A stretch of DNA of 64,000 nt from Gemmatimonadaceae bacterium (GCA_036003045.1 DASYSS010000052.1:119608-183607); one strand, 5' to 3'; positions 7,556-17,779 are shown, counted from the stretch's first letter. Notes: generated by a model from the letters alone, not told the origin. Made by a program: numbers and translations.

Positions 7556-9214
7556 ATGGGTCGCGCTCGCTTCCGGCTCATCCGAATCTACGGCACTACG
7601 ACGCGCGTGCTCGCGAGCTACCTCTGGCTCCGGGCACGACGCCCGTTCGTCGATCCCGCGCGCTACGCCGAGCTGCTCGAGGCGAAGCATCGCGCCAACG
7701 CCCGGCGGATTCGCGATGCGATCATCCGCGCGGGCGGATTGTTCATCAAGGTCGGGCAGCTGATCAGCGTTCTGGCGAACGTGCTCCCCGCGGATTTCCG
7801 GGCGGAGCTCGAGGGACTGCAAGACCGGCTTCCGCCGCGGCCGTTCGATGAAATCTCCGCGCGTATCCGCGCGGAGCTCGGCGGTGAGCCGGACGCGGTG
7901 TTCGCGTCGTTCGACCGCGAACCGCTGGCGACGGCGTCGCTCGCGCAGGTCCACGAAGCCCGGATGGCCGACGGCCGGCGCGTCGCCGTCAAAGTGCAGC
8001 ACGCCGACATCGACCGCATCGCGAAGGAAGATCTCGAGACGATCCGCCGCATTCTCGCGATCGTTCAGTTTTTCACGCGGTTGCGCGGGATGGAGTCGTA
8101 CCATCCCGAGATCAGTCAGATGATCGGCGAAGAGCTCGACTTTCGGCGCGAGGCCGAAAACGTCGCGCGGATCGCCGGCAGTTTCGCGGGCAACCGGCTC
8201 GTCCGCATGCCGGCGGTCGTGCCGGAGCGCTCCACCTCCCGCGTGTTGACGACCGAATTCGTCGACGGCGCCAAGGTCATCGACTTCGACGCGATTCAAT
8301 CGCTCGGCCTCGACCGCCAGACGGTGGCCGAGCGAGTGGTGAGCGCGTACTGCAGGATGATCTTCGTCGACGGCGTGTACCACGCGGACCCTCACCCGGG
8401 CAATCTGTTCGTCGCACCTGACGGCGCGATCGTGTTCGTGGATTTCGGCGCGGTCGGCGAGCTGTCGGACACGATGCGGCTCGGCGTGCGGCAGTTCTTC
8501 GAGGGCGTGATTCGCCGCGACGCGTCGGAAATCACGAACGCCGTCACGACGATGGGTTTCATCGCGCGAAACCCCGGATCGATCGACGTCGCGCAGCGGG
8601 TGATCGACTACTTTCAGCGCACGGTGTTCGAGCAGCTCACCACCGAGTCGTGGGGGCTGGGCCAGCTCCAGCTCGACATGCGGGCGAAGCTCGATCAGAT
8701 GGCCGACCTGCGCCGACTCGACGTCTCGTTTCGTAAGCTCGCCGCGACGTTTCAGGTGCCGAAGAATTGGGTGCTGCTCGAGCGGACGCTGCTGCTTTTG
8801 ATCGGCCTGTGCATCGAGCTTGCTCCGTCGTGGAACCCGATGACGGTGATTCGACCCTATCTGGAGGGCGTCGTGGCCGGACCTGATCGCAGCTGGACCG
8901 ACCTGATCGTCACCGCGATCAAGGAAATGGCCAAGAGCGCCGCCGTGCTGCCCGAAGACGTCCGCCAAACGCTCGGGCGGGCAAATCGCGGCGAGCTGGA
9001 GATCCGCGTGCCGGAGATCAACGCCGCGGCGCGGCTCGTCTATGCAGGCGCGCGGCAGCTCATCTTTGCCGTGATCGGCACGGCCTCCGGCGTGCTCTCC
9101 TATCAGGCCTACGACCGCGGCCAGCGTCTGATCGCGCTCCCACTGCTCGTCATCGCGATCGTCTTCCTGGGCGGACTCACCTGGTCGATGCTGGTCGTGT
9201 CGCGCCGCCGCTAA
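7556..9214 (+). CDS. ABC1/AarF/UbiB-type atypical kinase
   Basis: 552-residue member of the UbiB/ABC1 atypical kinase family, associated with ubiquinone and other isoprenoid-quinone metabolism through ATPase activity. The diagnostic KxGQ motif is KVGQ (65-68). The Ala-rich nucleotide loop is ATASLAQVH (~125-133), followed by VAVKVQ, the HADPHPGN catalytic block near 275 and the DFG-like VDFGAVG. Two hydrophobic helices at the C-terminus (~505-548) anchor it in the membrane, as in UbiB. Its TAA overlaps the stop of the convergent amidohydrolase by 2 nt. No quinone biosynthesis gene is adjacent, so I leave the symbol empty. Confidence 0.92.
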   Translation: MGRARFRLIRIYGTTTRVLASYLWLRARRPFVDPARYAELLEAKHRANARRIRDAIIRAGGLFIKVGQLISVLANVLPADFRAELEGLQDRLPPRPFDEISARIRAELGGEPDAVFASFDREPLATASLAQVHEARMADGRRVAVKVQHADIDRIAKEDLETIRRILAIVQFFTRLRGMESYHPEISQMIGEELDFRREAENVARIAGSFAGNRLVRMPAVVPERSTSRVLTTEFVDGAKVIDFDAIQSLGLDRQTVAERVVSAYCRMIFVDGVYHADPHPGNLFVAPDGAIVFVDFGAVGELSDTMRLGVRQFFEGVIRRDASEITNAVTTMGFIARNPGSIDVAQRVIDYFQRTVFEQLTTESWGLGQLQLDMRAKLDQMADLRRLDVSFRKLAATFQVPKNWVLLERTLLLLIGLCIELAPSWNPMTVIRPYLEGVVAGPDRSWTDLIVTAIKEMAKSAAVLPEDVRQTLGRANRGELEIRVPEINAAARLVYAGARQLIFAVIGTASGVLSYQAYDRGQRLIALPLLVIAIVFLGGLTWSMLVVSRRR

Positions 9215-10578
9215 GGGATGGGACGCGAGCCGCTTTCCTTCAATCCATAAACCGCGGCGGCGTTGTCATGCATCACCATGCGCGCGATCGCCTCGGCGCG
9301 ATCGCGCGTGACGTCGCCGTCGCGCATCATGCCGCTGAGCGAAATGGCGAGCGCGCGCCGGGCCGTCGTCGACGCCACCCACACGATCTGCTCCCACCCC
9401 TGCTCGGCGCCGCCGTCGAACGCGTCGGTGCCGAAGAGGACCTTGTCCGGCCATTCGCCGAGCCACTGGCGTAGAACACCCGCTAGAACCGCGGACGACA
9501 GAATGTCGTCCATCATCGAGAAATCGGCGTAGACATTCGGCTTGCTGAGCAGGGCCTGCGTCTCGCCGACGAGTGGCCACCCGCCGTGCACGATGACGAA
9601 TTTGGTCCCGCGCAGCGTGGAGTCGTTGAACGCCGGCTCGAGCAGATGCGGCGCGCTGCCGTGCGTCGCGTAGAATCCGCCGAAGGTTTCGAGCACGTGG
9701 ATCTGAACGGGCATCTTCTGCGCGCCCGCTTCGCGCGCGATGGCGCGAAAGAGGTAATCTTCGACCGTCTTGTACTCGGCGTGGGTCGGAGTGCCGCCGC
9801 GCGCGTACTTCGCGTAGACCTTCGCGGCGGCGACGGAGTCGGGATCGTCGAAGTTGAGAGGGCGGAGGTACGCCGCCTCGAACTTTATTCCGATCGCTCC
9901 GTTCGCCCGCTCGCGCGCGAGCGTCGGCGCGACCACGGTGCGGACATAGTCGGCGAGTGTCGCCGGCAGCGTCGAGACGTTGATCTCGCGCATGTACCGC
10001 TGGAGAAGCTTCGCCTCGCGCGGGTACAGCGGCTTTGTGTCGGGCGTGAGAGTAGCTTCGCCGCTCACGTCGAGCGGCAGCATCAGCGGATCGGCGAAGG
10101 CCAGCCACCGAAATCGCGGCGGCATGAGTCCCGGCCCGACCGAAATCCGATTGGCGATCATCACGTCGATGTTCGCCTGGTCGAGCGCCCACTCGGGGAA
10201 TCGCAACCCGTTTGTCCGCTGCGCCGCGGCAACGTCGTTCTTGAGCGTGGAGTGGTAGGTCGGGCCGCTCATCGTGAGCGGAATGTGGTAGAGGGCGTTT
10301 TGAGCCTGCCGCCACACGGGATCGTCCGCCTTGAGGCGCGACGGCAGGTCGAAGGGCGGAATGCCATCGAGCGGCAGCGCGTCGAAATCCGTGTCGGCCG
10401 GCGCGCCTTGAGTGACGGGGCGCATCGGGTGCGCGTGATCGTCGATCGCGTGAATGCCGTTGATGTAGCGGGCGAGGGCGGGGTCGATGCCGGATTGCGC
10501 CGGCGCGTTGGTGCACGCGGAGGCCAGCATGACGGCCACGATGGAGGCCCCGACTTGCATGAACGGCGTTCTGCCCAC
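9211..10578 (-). CDS. Secreted amidohydrolase (metal-dependent hydrolase)
   Basis: 455-residue amidohydrolase_2-like protein with an N-terminal leader (SIVAVMLASACTN), probably a lipoprotein or secreted. Metal ligands are suggested by HAIDDHAHPM just after the leader, QIHVLETFGG in mid-protein, VHGGWPL, and FGTDAFDGG near the C-terminus, the expected His...His...Asp order of a TIM-barrel hydrolase. The GTG at 10578 is preferred because GGGAG lies 6 nt upstream; ATG 10560 is the alternative. The substrate is unknown; relatives include decarboxylases and lactonases. Confidence 0.8.
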   Translation of the reverse strand: MGRTPFMQVGASIVAVMLASACTNAPAQSGIDPALARYINGIHAIDDHAHPMRPVTQGAPADTDFDALPLDGIPPFDLPSRLKADDPVWRQAQNALYHIPLTMSGPTYHSTLKNDVAAAQRTNGLRFPEWALDQANIDVMIANRISVGPGLMPPRFRWLAFADPLMLPLDVSGEATLTPDTKPLYPREAKLLQRYMREINVSTLPATLADYVRTVVAPTLARERANGAIGIKFEAAYLRPLNFDDPDSVAAAKVYAKYARGGTPTHAEYKTVEDYLFRAIAREAGAQKMPVQIHVLETFGGFYATHGSAPHLLEPAFNDSTLRGTKFVIVHGGWPLVGETQALLSKPNVYADFSMMDDILSSAVLAGVLRQWLGEWPDKVLFGTDAFDGGAEQGWEQIVWVASTTARRALAISLSGMMRDGDVTRDRAEAIARMVMHDNAAAVYGLKESGSRPIP

Positions 10579-10707
10579 GGAATTCTCCCGTACGATCAGG
10601 ACGTCGCCGATATACTTTGTCGCGGTACTCGGCGTCAATGTGCAGCGCCGAGCCGTCGGTTGCCGTAGGAATCTCCAGAAGATCCCCCTTTCCTCGACTC
10701 ACCGCGA

Positions 10708-11502
10708 ATGTCCATTCTCGATACTCGACTCGTGGCCGCCGTGGCGCTGCTCGCCGCCGTCGCGGGCGCGGGTTCGCTGGCCGCCCAGGAGAACTACGAG
10801 ATCCAGGTTTACGGTTCGGAAACCGTTCCGCGCGGCGTGACGATGTTCGAGCTCCACTCGAACTACACGCTGATCGGCAGCAAGCTTTCGCCGAGCAGTG
10901 CCCTGAGTCCCACGAATCACGCGCTGCACGAGACCGTCGAGATCACGCACGGCTTCAACGAGTGGTCGGAGCTTGGCTTCTATTGGTTCACGTCGGTGCC
11001 CTCCGGCCAGTCGTGGCAGTGGGTCGGAACGCATCTTCGTCCGCGCGTGCGCGTGCCGGACAGTTGGGGATGGCCGCTGGGCGTGAGCATTTCGCAGGAG
11101 TTCGGCTACTCGAAGGCGGCCTTCACCGACGGCGACACGTGGACCTACGAGCTTCGTCCGATCATCGACAAGCAATTGGGTCCGTGGTACGCATCGATCA
11201 ACCCGACGCTGGAAAAAACCCTGCGCGGCGACAACGCCAACGTGCCGTTCGTTTTCTCGCCGAACGTCGACGTCGGCTACGACGTCACCAAGCGCGTCAA
11301 CTTGTCGGTGGAGTATTACGGCGCGACGGGACCGATCAACCGGCTGGATCCGATCAAGGACCAGGAGCACCAGATCTTTCTCGCGACGAATCTCGATTTC
11401 GGGCCGGAGTGGGAGTTCAACTTCGGCTATGGAACCACGCTCACCGCGACCGGCGACAAGCACATCGTGAAGATGATCCTGGGCCGGCGCGTCGGGAAGT
11501 AA
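10708..11502 (+). CDS. Exported outer-membrane-type protein, unknown function
   Basis: 264-residue protein with a clear signal peptide (residues 1-26, LLAAVAGAGSLAAQE). The mature part alternates hydrophobic and polar residues with many aromatics (FELHSNYTLIG, LGFYWFTSV, WEFNFGYGTTL), as expected of a small outer-membrane beta-barrel. There is no catalytic motif. It is transcribed alone and followed by an inverted-arm repeat and a strong bidirectional terminator. The function is not recognisable from sequence. Confidence 0.75.
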   Translation: MSILDTRLVAAVALLAAVAGAGSLAAQENYEIQVYGSETVPRGVTMFELHSNYTLIGSKLSPSSALSPTNHALHETVEITHGFNEWSELGFYWFTSVPSGQSWQWVGTHLRPRVRVPDSWGWPLGVSISQEFGYSKAAFTDGDTWTYELRPIIDKQLGPWYASINPTLEKTLRGDNANVPFVFSPNVDVGYDVTKRVNLSVEYYGATGPINRLDPIKDQEHQIFLATNLDFGPEWEFNFGYGTTLTATGDKHIVKMILGRRVGK

Positions 11503-11518
11503 CAAGACAAGAGCTTGA

Positions 11519-11636
11519 ACGCCGATGCACGCGAATAAGCCGGGATGAGCGCGGATACAACATTCTTGGAAGGCCTTGCGGTTCAAGAGGTTTGAATCCG
11601 TGTGCATGAGAATCGGAATCCGCGAGCGTCCGCGTT
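11519..11636. repeat. Inverted-arm GCGGAT-type repeat element
   Basis: The left arm (about 11519-11556) has GATGCACGCG / GATGAGCGCGGAT units. The right arm (about 11594-11636) carries the opposite orientation (GAATCCGTGTGCATGAG, ATCCGCGAGCGTCCGCG). A short unrelated centre separates them. It fills the gap between a beta-barrel gene and the terminator at 11664. Confidence 0.6.
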
Positions 11637-11663
11637 ACTGCTTTTGGTGACCGACAAGACAAG

Positions 11664-11692
11664 AAAACGGCCCGCTCATCGCGGGCCGTTTT
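11664..11692. terminator. Bidirectional intrinsic terminator
   Basis: Twelve-bp perfect stem AAAACGGCCCGC (11664-11675) / GCGGGCCGTTTT (11681-11692) with a TCATC loop; T-rich on one side and A-rich on the other. It lies between convergent genes and suits both. Confidence 0.9.
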
Positions 11693-11713
11693 GTTTTGAG
11701 AGATCGGGCCAGA

Positions 11714-14700
11714 TTACTTGCCCGCGTCGAGATCGTTCCAGTTCATGATCGCGTTGAAGCCGATCGCGAACGTGCCCTGCGTCTGCCAGCGCCAGTACGG
11801 ACGGAAGGCGAACATCACGATGTGACCCTGGCCGACTTTCTCGTCCACCAGGTTCGCGCGGTTCGAGAGCAGCGCGCCGTTCTCCAACGTGCCGGAGAGC
11901 AGCATGTCTTCCGCCTTCGCCGGGAACTGCATCACGACGCGTGTCGACGAGCTCGGGTCGGCCGTCAGTCCCGGAACGGTCGCCGGTCCGCCGCCTCCAC
12001 CGAAGCCCCCGAATCCGCCGCCTCCACCCGCACCGCCACGACCACCGCGGCCGCCGGCGGGTGCACCGGCCTGCGCGACGTTGAAGTCGTTGCCGATGCT
12101 CGTCGCGACGCCGTAGGCGACGCCCGTGTGGTCAGGATCCCACGACGAAAGCTTGAGCGGCGTGGCCATCGGCGTGGTATTCTGCGTCTGCGTGCCGCGG
12201 TTGCCACCGCGGCCGCCACCCGCAGCGTCCGCCGCGGGAGCAGTCGCCGCCGGAGCCGCCGCGACGGTCGTCGCGCCCGCGTTGAGCACCGGGCCCGAGC
12301 TGAAGTACACCGGCAGCTCGCTGTGGTTGTACCCGTAGACGAGTGGGCTCTTCATGTCGGTGATCTCGGCGCGGAGAATCGTTCCGCGCGCAAAGAGGCC
12401 TTGAGCCGACTCGTACTTCACGCCCGGCGTGAGACCCATCTCCGGCAGGATCTGCGACGTGCCGCCTTCCGTGATGAGCGTGCCGCCGTGCTGCACGAAC
12501 GCGTACAGCGCCTTCATGCCGTCTTCGCCGAGCGCGCCGCGCACGTCGTCCGTCGAATCCGGATAGCCGAGGGAGGGGAACTCCTTCGTGCTCTTGTACG
12601 GAACGGGCAGATCCTGGCCCGCGGCGCCACCCCGGCCGCCGCGTCCACCGCCGGCGTTTCCGACGCCGCTGCCGCCGTGCGGATAGATGATGACGTCGAA
12701 TTGCGAGCGCAGGTCGCCCATCTTCGCGACCGAGTTCTCGCCGAAGTACTTGTAGGGCACGCCGTAGGTGTCGAACGCGGCGCGCACCCAACCCTCGTCC
12801 TGCGTGCGCGTCCAGCTATGGATGTAGCCGATGCGCGGGATGTCGAGGTCGTGCGACTTGACCGTCGGCGCCGAGGCCACCGCGTAGGCCGTGAGGCCGA
12901 GCGTCTTGAGCGACGGATCGAGCTGTTCGCGGTTCGCGTTGGCGACGATGATCGCGCCGGCCGAGAAGTTGTGGCCGTCGGCGCTGAACGCCTCTTCGGC
13001 TGCCGACATCTTCACGCTCGGATTCTTGAAGCGGAACGAGACCAGCGTGTTGTCGCTGTTGTTCTCGACGATGACCGTGTTGCCCGTGCCGGTGATGCCG
13101 CCGGGCGCGGTGACGAGACCTTTCACCGCCGTCATCGGCTGCTTGAGAACGCTCGCGTCGGTGATTTCGGTGACCGTGATGTTCCGCATGAGCGGAAACG
13201 TCCACCCCGTGTCGTCGTACGGCGAGGGGTTGGCCGGCGCGAAGTTCTGGAGCGAGAAATACATGTCGGCGATCGTGCGATACGGCTGGTCGCCGCGGAT
13301 GATGTAGTCGCCCGCGTTGACCTGCACCTTGCCGGCCGTGAACGACGACGTCGCGCGCTGGAACTCGAGTCCCTGCGTCTCGAGCTCGTTCACGGCTTCG
13401 GCCGCGTTCTCGCGCGCGTGCTGGTTCGCCGGAATCACCCACGCGTACACCGGGCCTTTCTTGCCGCGGTCGACGGCGTGCTGATTCTTGATCCAGTAGT
13501 TCTCGAGGAACATCTCCTTGTCTTTCGCGACCCGGTTGAGCGCGAAGAGGATCGCCGACTCCTGGATGTTCGTGTTCGCGCGCGGACTCCACATGATCGA
13601 GTCGAGCGGCGGGTTCGGACGGAACCACTCCTTGCTCGTCGTCGTGCGGCCCGGCTGCACCGGATACCACTCGCAGTTGCCCGAGCAATAACTCTGGACC
13701 TCGTAAAAGCGACCGGTCGCGTTGTGCGTGTGCGCGATGAAGAACATGTAGTTCGGGACCCAGCCGTCGTAGAAGCCGTAGGTCCACACGCCGGGCACGC
13801 CGCGCTTGGTCATTTCCATGACGTCGTTCTTGGCCATGTACCACCACTCGTCGACCGTGACCGGGTCGAGCGCGTCGTTGTACGGGCCGGTTCCCGTCGA
13901 CGCGTAGAGGTACGTCTGCGCCTCGTGCAGGTCGTGCAGGAACGTCGGCGTCCACTCGAGGAACGTCTTCGTCGTGACTTTCGTCAGGTCGAGGAACTGT
14001 CCCATGCCGTCACGGTTGTTGTCATGCTGGACGTACTTGCCCCAGTACATGAGTGGCAAAGCATTGCCGCCGCCCCCACGTCCGCCGGCCTGCGCGTTCG
14101 GGTTCGGGTGATCCTTCGCCCACTGCACGTTGAAGTTGTGGTTGTCGACGTATTTGTCGCGGCCGTCGACTTCGATCACCGGCGTGATCAACGTGATGAC
14201 GTTGTTGCGGATGTTCTGGATGAGCGGCGTTTCTTCGACCACGAGACGGTACGCGAGCTCCATGAGCATCTCGGGCCCGCCCGATTCGGGCGAGTGCATG
14301 CCGCTCACGGCCCAGTAGATCGGCTTGGCCGTGTGGATGAGCTGCTTCGCGCGCGCTTCGCTCGTCTTGCGCGGATCGGTCAGCTCGTGGAGGTAGCCTT
14401 TGTACTGCTCGAGATTCGCGATCGTCTTGGGGTCGGCGATCGCCATCAGGACGATGTCGCGGCCTTCCTCGGTCTTGCCGATCTTCCAAAACTTCGCGCG
14501 CCCGTTCGACGCCTTGGCCACCGCTTCGAGATAGCGGTGAATGTCCTCGGCGTGATCGAGCACGCCGCGCGCGCCGACGATGTGTCCGAGGAACTTGAGC
14601 GGCGTCGGCACGGTGCTCGATGCCGGCAGATGATCGACCAATTCGGTCGAGATGCGCGGATCGGACAACTCTTTCTTGATCTGCGCGGTGTACTCCTGAT

Positions 14701-14803
14701 CGATTTTCTGCGCCGACTGCGCGAGCGCACCGGCGACGGGCAGCGACAGCCCGGCGGCGACGATCGTGCTCCATCGGCGGATCGATCGAATCGAACGGGA
14801 CAT
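11714..14803 (-). CDS. Large secreted M14-family zinc carboxypeptidase
   Basis: 1029-residue exported protein with a signal peptide (residues 1-29, ending ALAQS). Residues ~75-400 carry an M14 carboxypeptidase domain: the zinc-binding H170-x-x-E173 pair in GMHSPESGG, EGRDIVLMAIAD before it, and PVIEVDGRDKYVDNHNFNVQ after it. The rest is a long C-terminal region with no recognised fold. Gly/Arg-rich low-complexity inserts occur near residues 240, 715, 865 and 930. The start is supported by AAGGAGAT 3 nt upstream. It probably degrades peptides outside the cytoplasm; cleavage preference cannot be read. Convergent with the beta-barrel gene across a terminator. Confidence 0.88.
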   Translation of the reverse strand: MSRSIRSIRRWSTIVAAGLSLPVAGALAQSAQKIDQEYTAQIKKELSDPRISTELVDHLPASSTVPTPLKFLGHIVGARGVLDHAEDIHRYLEAVAKASNGRAKFWKIGKTEEGRDIVLMAIADPKTIANLEQYKGYLHELTDPRKTSEARAKQLIHTAKPIYWAVSGMHSPESGGPEMLMELAYRLVVEETPLIQNIRNNVITLITPVIEVDGRDKYVDNHNFNVQWAKDHPNPNAQAGGRGGGGNALPLMYWGKYVQHDNNRDGMGQFLDLTKVTTKTFLEWTPTFLHDLHEAQTYLYASTGTGPYNDALDPVTVDEWWYMAKNDVMEMTKRGVPGVWTYGFYDGWVPNYMFFIAHTHNATGRFYEVQSYCSGNCEWYPVQPGRTTTSKEWFRPNPPLDSIMWSPRANTNIQESAILFALNRVAKDKEMFLENYWIKNQHAVDRGKKGPVYAWVIPANQHARENAAEAVNELETQGLEFQRATSSFTAGKVQVNAGDYIIRGDQPYRTIADMYFSLQNFAPANPSPYDDTGWTFPLMRNITVTEITDASVLKQPMTAVKGLVTAPGGITGTGNTVIVENNSDNTLVSFRFKNPSVKMSAAEEAFSADGHNFSAGAIIVANANREQLDPSLKTLGLTAYAVASAPTVKSHDLDIPRIGYIHSWTRTQDEGWVRAAFDTYGVPYKYFGENSVAKMGDLRSQFDVIIYPHGGSGVGNAGGGRGGRGGAAGQDLPVPYKSTKEFPSLGYPDSTDDVRGALGEDGMKALYAFVQHGGTLITEGGTSQILPEMGLTPGVKYESAQGLFARGTILRAEITDMKSPLVYGYNHSELPVYFSSGPVLNAGATTVAAAPAATAPAADAAGGGRGGNRGTQTQNTTPMATPLKLSSWDPDHTGVAYGVATSIGNDFNVAQAGAPAGGRGGRGGAGGGGGFGGFGGGGGPATVPGLTADPSSSTRVVMQFPAKAEDMLLSGTLENGALLSNRANLVDEKVGQGHIVMFAFRPYWRWQTQGTFAIGFNAIMNWNDLDAGK

Positions 14804-15207
14804 CCGATCTCCTTGTACGGAAAGTGGGCGGGTCCTGACAAGTGATTCTGAGTCTTTGGCTCGCTTGATCTACGCGCGAGTGCCCGAAACCGCGCGAAGT
14901 CCGGTGGACCCATGTTCGTATCCGAACACCGAGTCCCACAGCCGAGCGTCGGAACATCGCGCGCGGAATTCTAAGCGTCAATGGATCAAGGGGTTGACGT
15001 GTTTCGCCCGGGGAATGGGGCGTGCTTGGCGGGACGGGTGCGGGGGCGGCGTGCGAAGACCCGGAACGTGGCTGCGCGAGGAGGAACGGGTCTGCGCCTC
15101 CACGGCCGGACTCCGACCTCCGCGCCACGCTCCCGTCCCAGGTCTCCCGCACACCGCACTCGCTTCCCTTCCGGTCCCAACACGCCGCCTCCGCTCACCG
15201 CACTCAA
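14804..15207. other. Intergenic region between divergent genes
   Basis: 404 bp between the M14 peptidase start and the FtsX permease start. It should hold both promoters, but I see no convincing -35/-10 pair, no repeat array and no convincing ORF. Confidence 0.5.
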
Positions 15208-17712
15208 ATGTTTACAAAAGACCTCGGCTTCGCCGTTCGATCGCTCCGAAAACATCCCGCGTTCACGCTCACCGCGATCGTCACCATCGCGCTCGGCGTG
15301 GGTTCAACCACGGCGATCTTCAGCGTCGTGAACGCGGTGCTGTTGCGGCCGCTTCCATACGTGCAGCCGGATCGGCTAGCCCTGATCAAGTCGGACATGA
15401 AGGTGCGGAAGGTCCTCGATTTCCCGATCGCTCCCGGCGACTGGCTCGACCTCCGCTCGAAAGCGACGTCGTTCGAGTCGATCGCTGGCATAGCCTCGTT
15501 TCCAGGTCCGTTGGTGGCCGACGATGCCAAGCCGGAGCAGATCGTGGTCGCTGGGGTGACGCCGAATTTCTTTTCGGTCCTCGGCGCGCGGATCGCGTTT
15601 GGCCGCAACTTCGTGGAAGCGGACGGTGCGGCTCCGCCACCGCCGCCGAAGGGACCGGATGGGAAACCGTTGCCCTTCGATCCCGCCAGACTCCCGCCGC
15701 AGATCACGATCATCAGCCACGGACTCTGGCAACGAAAGTTCGGCGGCGATTCGTCGGTGATTGGCAAGACCGTCCAGATCTTCGGCCTGCGGTCGACGAT
15801 CGTCGGGGTGTCGGAGCCCGACCTCACGATGGTGTTCAACACCGGCATCGGCGGAACGGCCGACGAACCGGACGCTTATCAAGCCAATCGCATCGACTAC
15901 ACCACGGCGTCCCGCATCAACGTCTTGTACCGCACGGTCGGACGACTCAAGCCGGGCGCCAACCTCGCGACCGCGAACGCGCAGCTCGCGAGTCTGACGG
16001 CCGATCTTCAGTCGCGCTTTCCGATCAAGAAGACGTCGAACACGGTGTGGTACGCCGAACCGATGTCGGAGGGGATCGTCAAGAGTGTTCGCCCGGCGAT
16101 CCTTGCCCTCATGGGCGCGGTCATGTTCGTGCTGCTCATCGCGTGCGCGAACGTCGCGAACCTGCTGCTCGTTCGCGCTTCGGCCCGTGAACGCGAGCTC
16201 GCCGTGCGCTCCGCGCTCGGCGGGTCGAGACGCGTGCTCATCGCGCAGATGCTGGCCGAGAGCCTCGTCCTCGCCGGCTGCGGCGCGATCGTCGGACTCG
16301 GTCTGGCCAAGCTTGGCATCAATCTGCTCTTGAGCATCGCGCCGTCGAACCTGCCGCGCATCGCCGACGTCTCGATCGACCCGATGGTGCTCACCTTTAC
16401 GGCGGCGATCGCGATGGTCGCCGCATTCGTCTTTGGAATTCTTCCCGCGCTTCGGGCGTCGCGACCGAACCTCGCACAAACGCTTCGCGCGTCCGGACGA
16501 TCGTCAGGGCTGCAGTCGGGCAGGTACGTGCGACAAGCGGTGGTCGTCGCCGAGGTGGCGCTTTCGTTCGTGCTTCTGGTCGGGTCGGGACTCATGCTGC
16601 GCAGCTTCGTGGCCCTGTCGCATATCGATCCCGGTTACGATCCCACCGGTATCATGACCTTCTCGGCGCCGTCGAACGGTCTGCGAACGCCGGAAGCGCG
16701 GCAGGCGTTCGTCGCCACCATGAAGCAGCATCTTGCCTCGATTCCGGGCGTTACCGCGGTGACCGCCGCCACTCCGCTTCCGCTCGATGGCCTCGACTTC
16801 AGCATGCGTTGGGGTCTGCCCAGTGCCGCGGAAGACGCGTCGCGTTTCCGCCAGGCGACGGTGCACATCGTGCTGCCGGGGTATTTCGAGGCGATGCACG
16901 CTCGCGTCCTCGCCGGGCGCGCGTTCACCGATGGCGACAACACGAACAACGCGACGGGCATCATCATCGACGACCTGCTGGCCTCGAAGGCATTCCCCGG
17001 AATGCCGCTCACGGAGGTGATCGGCAAGCAGCTGCTTTGCCGCATTTTCACTCCAGAGCCGCAGATGTATCAGGTGATCGGCGTCGCGGCGCACGAACGG
17101 CATCTCTCACTGGCTGATCCGGGACGCGAAGGAGTCTTCGTCGTCGACGGTACTCCCGGATTCAACGCCGCGGGTCGATGGGCCTTGAGAACGACCGGAG
17201 ATCCGACCCGACTCGCGCCCGAAATCCGTCGGGCCGTCGCCGCGGTCGATCCGCTGGTGCCGATCGGCGAGCTCAAACCGATGTCCGACTACGTCGACCG
17301 CGCGATGGCGCCGACCCGATTCTCGCTCGTGCTGATCGGCGTGTTCGCGATCGTGGCCGCGACGCTCGCGTCGATCGGTCTCTACGGCGTCTTGTCGACG
17401 GCCGTGCGGCAACGCACCGCGGAGATCGGCGTGCGCATGGCGTTCGGCGCTACGGCTCAGAGCATCTTCCGTCTGATGATCGGGCAGGGCATGGTCCTCA
17501 GCGGCATCGGCATCGCCACAGGGCTCGTGGCTGCATTCGCGCTGACCGGCGTGATGCAGCGGGCGAACATGCTCGTGGCGATCACACCGACGGATCCGCT
17601 CACCTACGCCGCGATCGCCGTCCTCTTCGCCGCGATCGCCGCTCTGGCCTGCTGGGTCCCCTCCCGCCGAGCGGCGTCACTCGATCCGAACGTGGCGCTG
17701 CGCGAGGAGTGA
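15208..17712 (+). CDS. FtsX/MacB-type ABC permease (ADOP-like, short N-terminus)
   Basis: 834-residue duplicated permease. It begins directly with the permease core (DLGFAVRSLRKHPAFTLTA, then ALGVGSTTAIFSVVNAVLLRPLPY), lacking the soluble N-terminal region of the ADOP at 1-991. A first MacB_PCD domain (~45-260) is followed by three FtsX helices with ANVANLLLVRASARERELA and RALGGSRR-like coupling motifs. A second PCD and a second FtsX set end in RQRTAEIGVRMAFGAT and SRRAASLDPNVALREE. It likely exports a lipophilic or peptide substrate or acts as a mechanotransmitter, but no ATPase or regulator gene is adjacent. The ATG at 15208 is chosen for homology with ADOP cores. Confidence 0.9.
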   Translation: MFTKDLGFAVRSLRKHPAFTLTAIVTIALGVGSTTAIFSVVNAVLLRPLPYVQPDRLALIKSDMKVRKVLDFPIAPGDWLDLRSKATSFESIAGIASFPGPLVADDAKPEQIVVAGVTPNFFSVLGARIAFGRNFVEADGAAPPPPPKGPDGKPLPFDPARLPPQITIISHGLWQRKFGGDSSVIGKTVQIFGLRSTIVGVSEPDLTMVFNTGIGGTADEPDAYQANRIDYTTASRINVLYRTVGRLKPGANLATANAQLASLTADLQSRFPIKKTSNTVWYAEPMSEGIVKSVRPAILALMGAVMFVLLIACANVANLLLVRASARERELAVRSALGGSRRVLIAQMLAESLVLAGCGAIVGLGLAKLGINLLLSIAPSNLPRIADVSIDPMVLTFTAAIAMVAAFVFGILPALRASRPNLAQTLRASGRSSGLQSGRYVRQAVVVAEVALSFVLLVGSGLMLRSFVALSHIDPGYDPTGIMTFSAPSNGLRTPEARQAFVATMKQHLASIPGVTAVTAATPLPLDGLDFSMRWGLPSAAEDASRFRQATVHIVLPGYFEAMHARVLAGRAFTDGDNTNNATGIIIDDLLASKAFPGMPLTEVIGKQLLCRIFTPEPQMYQVIGVAAHERHLSLADPGREGVFVVDGTPGFNAAGRWALRTTGDPTRLAPEIRRAVAAVDPLVPIGELKPMSDYVDRAMAPTRFSLVLIGVFAIVAATLASIGLYGVLSTAVRQRTAEIGVRMAFGATAQSIFRLMIGQGMVLSGIGIATGLVAAFALTGVMQRANMLVAITPTDPLTYAAIAVLFAAIAALACWVPSRRAASLDPNVALREE

Positions 17713-17779
17713 CGATCGCTCTCAGTCCTTTGGCCCGTCTTGGCGCTCTGGCCTCACCCGCCACGACGACATCAACGAT

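Noticed and set aside
11696..14845. 1049-codon open frame on the + strand opposite the M14 peptidase
   Set aside because: Arg/Val/Asp-rich translation typical of a high-GC antisense shadow; the minus strand has a signal peptide, zinc motif and perfect Shine-Dalgarno.
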